A stretch of 64,000 nucleotides of DNA from Clostridiales bacterium (GTDB taxonomy: Bacteria; Acidobacteriota; Aminicenantia; Aminicenantales; UBA8522). The stretch lies in contig JARYMI010000004.1 of assembly GCA_029907205.1 (NCBI GenBank), positions 62,001 to 126,000 of the forward strand, written 5' to 3'. Of the stretch, positions 62,026 to 64,000 are shown piece by piece. The notes under the pieces were generated by a model, which searched no databases, was not told where the DNA came from, and saw nothing but the letters and a program-made list of their open reading frames with translations. Within the stretch, counting starts at the first letter, position 1. Each line of letters begins with the position of its first letter. The position numbers and the translations under genes are program-made.

Positions 62026-63003
62026 ATGAGCATGACGCGACAAGAGAGAGTTGCCCTCCTTTTCAACCCGGCCGCGGGAAAAGGGAGGGCGATCAAAGCC
62101 AAATACCAACTGGACCGGATCCTCCATAAACACGAAATCCTCTTCGATCTCTACATCACCCAGAGCGTCCAGGACCTAAGAGAGCTCGCGCGGCGAGCTT
62201 CGCTGGAATACGAAACCCTTGTCGGAGTCGGCGGAGATTCAACATTTCAAATCATCATTGACGAGGTCATGAAGACAGGAGGCCACCCCAAGCTTGGCTT
62301 GATCGGGCTGGGTTCGTCCAATGACATTGCCAGGGAATTCCGGGTGGAAAGCCTGAACAAAGCCTGCTCTGCCTTGAGAAAGGGAGAAATAAAAACAATC
62401 GACCTCGGCTGCCTCGGCCTAGAAGAAGAAACCCTCCTCTACTTTCTGGGGCAGGCAAACATCGGCCTCGGAGCGCTCGTGAACCAATATATCGAGGAGC
62501 TCTCAGACCGAAAGCCGAGGCTGGGAAAAAGGCAGAAAATCGCCGGCCTGTTCTGTATCCTCAACGCCCAGCGGTCCGGAAAAGTTCCTTTGCGCTTGAC
62601 GATCGACTCAGTTGAGGGAAGGACAGAGGGAGAGTTCGCGGCAGCGGTTTTCAGCAACATCCGCTACTGGGCAACGGGCCGACTGATCAACCCCGGCGCC
62701 CGAGTTGATGACGGATATCTCGACGCCTGCCTTATCCGAGCTTGCTCCCTGCCGCGCCTCCTTCACCTGGCCCTTCTTGCTAAGAACGGAAAACATATAA
62801 CGGCCACGGAAGCTGTTTTCCTCCGTTCCCCCGTTTTCACCATTCGGTCAGAGCAACAGTTCACTGTCCAGGCGGACGGCGAGATCGTCGGCGGGTGGCG
62901 AACCCCTACTGTCTTCTCAGAAATCCAGGTCCGGGCCATCCCGGGGGCTCTGAAGCTCATCTGTCGGGGCTTGACGCAGCTCGCCAGGAAGGATATTTTT
63001 TAA
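62026..63003 (+). CDS. diacylglycerol/lipid kinase family protein (DgkB/YegS-like)
   Basis: 325 residues: LLFNPAAGKGRA opening, nucleotide motif GVGGDSTFQIIIDE, where the family usually has GGDGT, and GLGSSNDIARE. Phosphorylates a lipid or sphingoid base at the membrane. A late ITATEAVF and VQADGE segment matches the C-terminal domain. AAGG sits upstream of the ATG. Confidence 0.87.
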   Translation: MSMTRQERVALLFNPAAGKGRAIKAKYQLDRILHKHEILFDLYITQSVQDLRELARRASLEYETLVGVGGDSTFQIIIDEVMKTGGHPKLGLIGLGSSNDIAREFRVESLNKACSALRKGEIKTIDLGCLGLEEETLLYFLGQANIGLGALVNQYIEELSDRKPRLGKRQKIAGLFCILNAQRSGKVPLRLTIDSVEGRTEGEFAAAVFSNIRYWATGRLINPGARVDDGYLDACLIRACSLPRLLHLALLAKNGKHITATEAVFLRSPVFTIRSEQQFTVQADGEIVGGWRTPTVFSEIQVRAIPGALKLICRGLTQLARKDIF

Positions 63004-63013
63004 TTCTCAGCCG

Positions 63014-63673
63014 ATGAGGAGAACACGAAATCTCAGGGGAAAGGCAGGGGGGGCCTTTGGTCTCTTTTTTCTGTCTTCCCTTGTGGCTTTCTCTCAGGAG
63101 ATACCTGATTTCGGGCCAGATGGGATGGCCGGTCTGGGGTTCGACCAAAGACAAAAACTTGTCCGCGGCGAAATCATCCATCCTAAAAGCCTTGCTCAGA
63201 CAACCGACGGGAAGACAATGATCGAAGCGGCTCTGCTCTTCGAGAAGCCGCCCGAAGAGGTCTGGCAACTCCTCGTTAGGACTGAAAACCAGGTCAAGTT
63301 CCTTGACCAAGTCAAGAAGGTTACCATCATCCGTAAAGAAGCCTCCGGAGACACGCTCGAATTCACGACTAAAATTCTGACCGAGACTCTCGTCTTCCGG
63401 GTCAACCATGAGTTTGATGAAAAAAACCTCTTCATTCGGTGGGCTCTGGATAAGTCGTTCAAGAATGACCTCAGAGAGCTTGAGGGATTCTGGCGGTTCT
63501 ATCCTTTGTGTCAGAGCAAGACGATCGCCCGGTACGGAAGCCGGGTCAAGCCGAATTTTCCTGTTCCGGGCTTCATTTATGATGTCCTCGCCAGGAACGA
63601 CTTGCGCACGGCGCTGGCTTCCGTGAAGAAGTACGTCGATTCGGGCGGCGTCTGGAGCAAGGACTCCTCATGA
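63014..63673 (+). CDS. exported SRPBCC/START-fold protein
   Basis: 219 residues with a signal segment (about 10-28, GAFGLFFLSSLVAFSQ) and an SRPBCC-like fold (LLFEKPPEEVWQLLVRTENQ, LEFTTKILTETLVF, GFWRFYPL). Such folds bind lipids or polyketides. It lies between the lipid kinase and a sensor gene, ATGA-overlapping the latter. Role inferred only. Confidence 0.68.
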   Translation: MRRTRNLRGKAGGAFGLFFLSSLVAFSQEIPDFGPDGMAGLGFDQRQKLVRGEIIHPKSLAQTTDGKTMIEAALLFEKPPEEVWQLLVRTENQVKFLDQVKKVTIIRKEASGDTLEFTTKILTETLVFRVNHEFDEKNLFIRWALDKSFKNDLRELEGFWRFYPLCQSKTIARYGSRVKPNFPVPGFIYDVLARNDLRTALASVKKYVDSGGVWSKDSS

Positions 63674-64000
63674 CAAAAAAATTCTGGTTCGCCTCCTTCC
63701 AAAAGATCCGAGTTAAGGCCTCACTTTTCGTCCTGTTTCTTCTCGTCTCGACGACACTCATTTTCTACTTTGTCACGGTTCGGATCGTGAACAACCGGGT
63801 CCTCGATGAGCTCATCAAAAGAGTTGAGTCGCTCAGCCGGGGCATCGCCTCGACAGCCGGCTACAACCTTCTTTCCCAGGATCTTCTCGGGCTCGACAAC
63901 ATTGTTTTCAGGATAAAGAGCTCAAACCCTGACATCGAATCTGTCGCTCTGGTCAACACAGACAGCCGGATCATCGTTCACAGCGATATACACAAATCGG
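63670..64000 (+). CDS. membrane sensor protein, N-terminal part (cut by window end)
   Basis: 110 residues visible: one membrane helix (about 17-38, ASLFVLFLLVSTTLIFYFV) and the beginning of an extracytoplasmic sensing domain (IESVALVNTDSRIIVHSD) as in double-Cache/histidine kinases or chemoreceptors. The kinase or signalling domain would lie beyond the window. Its ATG overlaps the upstream stop (ATGA). Confidence 0.65.
   Translation, partial: MTKKFWFASFQKIRVKASLFVLFLLVSTTLIFYFVTVRIVNNRVLDELIKRVESLSRGIASTAGYNLLSQDLLGLDNIVFRIKSSNPDIESVALVNTDSRIIVHSDIHKS

Noticed and set aside
1..64000. CRISPR arrays, rRNA genes and insertion sequences
   Set aside because: No regularly spaced repeats, no rRNA-like blocks and no transposase frames were seen on either strand.

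Overview
The window reads as one contig of a diderm (Gram-negative-type) bacterium with moderately GC-rich DNA. It carries a type IV pilus machine, an Omp85/TamB outer-membrane assembly pair, a FadL-type porin and many lipoproteins with clear lipoboxes. Gene content and order would suit an uncultured Acidobacteriota/Aminicenantes-like lineage, but that placement is inference from style, not a search. Promoters of the TTGACA-17-TATAAT type and good Shine-Dalgarno sites are easy to find, and several start codons below were moved from the longest reading frame because of them.

Layout. 1-5827 (+): end of pilM, then pilN-pilO-pilP-pilQ and two lipoproteins. 5859-14431 (-): a housekeeping run of DUF465, an ASADH-like protein, an MsbA-type ABC transporter, yicC, gmk, coaBC, a family-4 uracil-DNA glycosylase and a priA whose helicase motifs have decayed; the usual rpoZ is missing between gmk and coaBC. 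14432-14699 is a strongly palindromic non-coding leader. 14700-19042: a glycosyltransferase, a small Cys-rich protein, tRNA-Phe and a 2.4 kb segment bounded by tRNA-Phe and a duplicated copy of its 3' half (an att-like repeat), holding a secreted beta-type protein and an exported RraA-like protein. 19065-29587: galU, FadL porin, nfu, clpB, an acidic small protein, mutS, pgsA, fabD and a SurA-N protein. 29577-35733: Omp85 (BamA/TamA-like) and TamB.

36000-44437 (+) is the accessory core: a type I restriction-modification locus, hsdM - [nucleotidyltransferase + winged-helix protein] - hsdS - [ghost of a deleted AAA ATPase] - hsdR (split by a frameshift at a C7 run) - YgjP-like metallopeptidase. 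It has its own AT-rich promoter and a perfect 11-bp inverted repeat. The nucleotidyltransferase/winged-helix pair is the best candidate for an undescribed system (toxin-antitoxin-like or accessory defence module).

44512-52587 (-): an operon starting at hslV-hslU, followed by a fibronectin-type lipoprotein, an FAH-family enzyme, a small transaldolase and a three-gene acyl-CoA carboxylase (carboxyltransferase, biotin carboxylase, biotin carrier). 52817-64000: a cohesin-like lipoprotein, STAS protein, GltS-type glutamate symporter, methyltransferase, AGCS alanine symporter, large membrane protein, HtrA protease, YegS/DgkB-type lipid kinase, an SRPBCC protein and the start of a membrane sensor cut by the window end.
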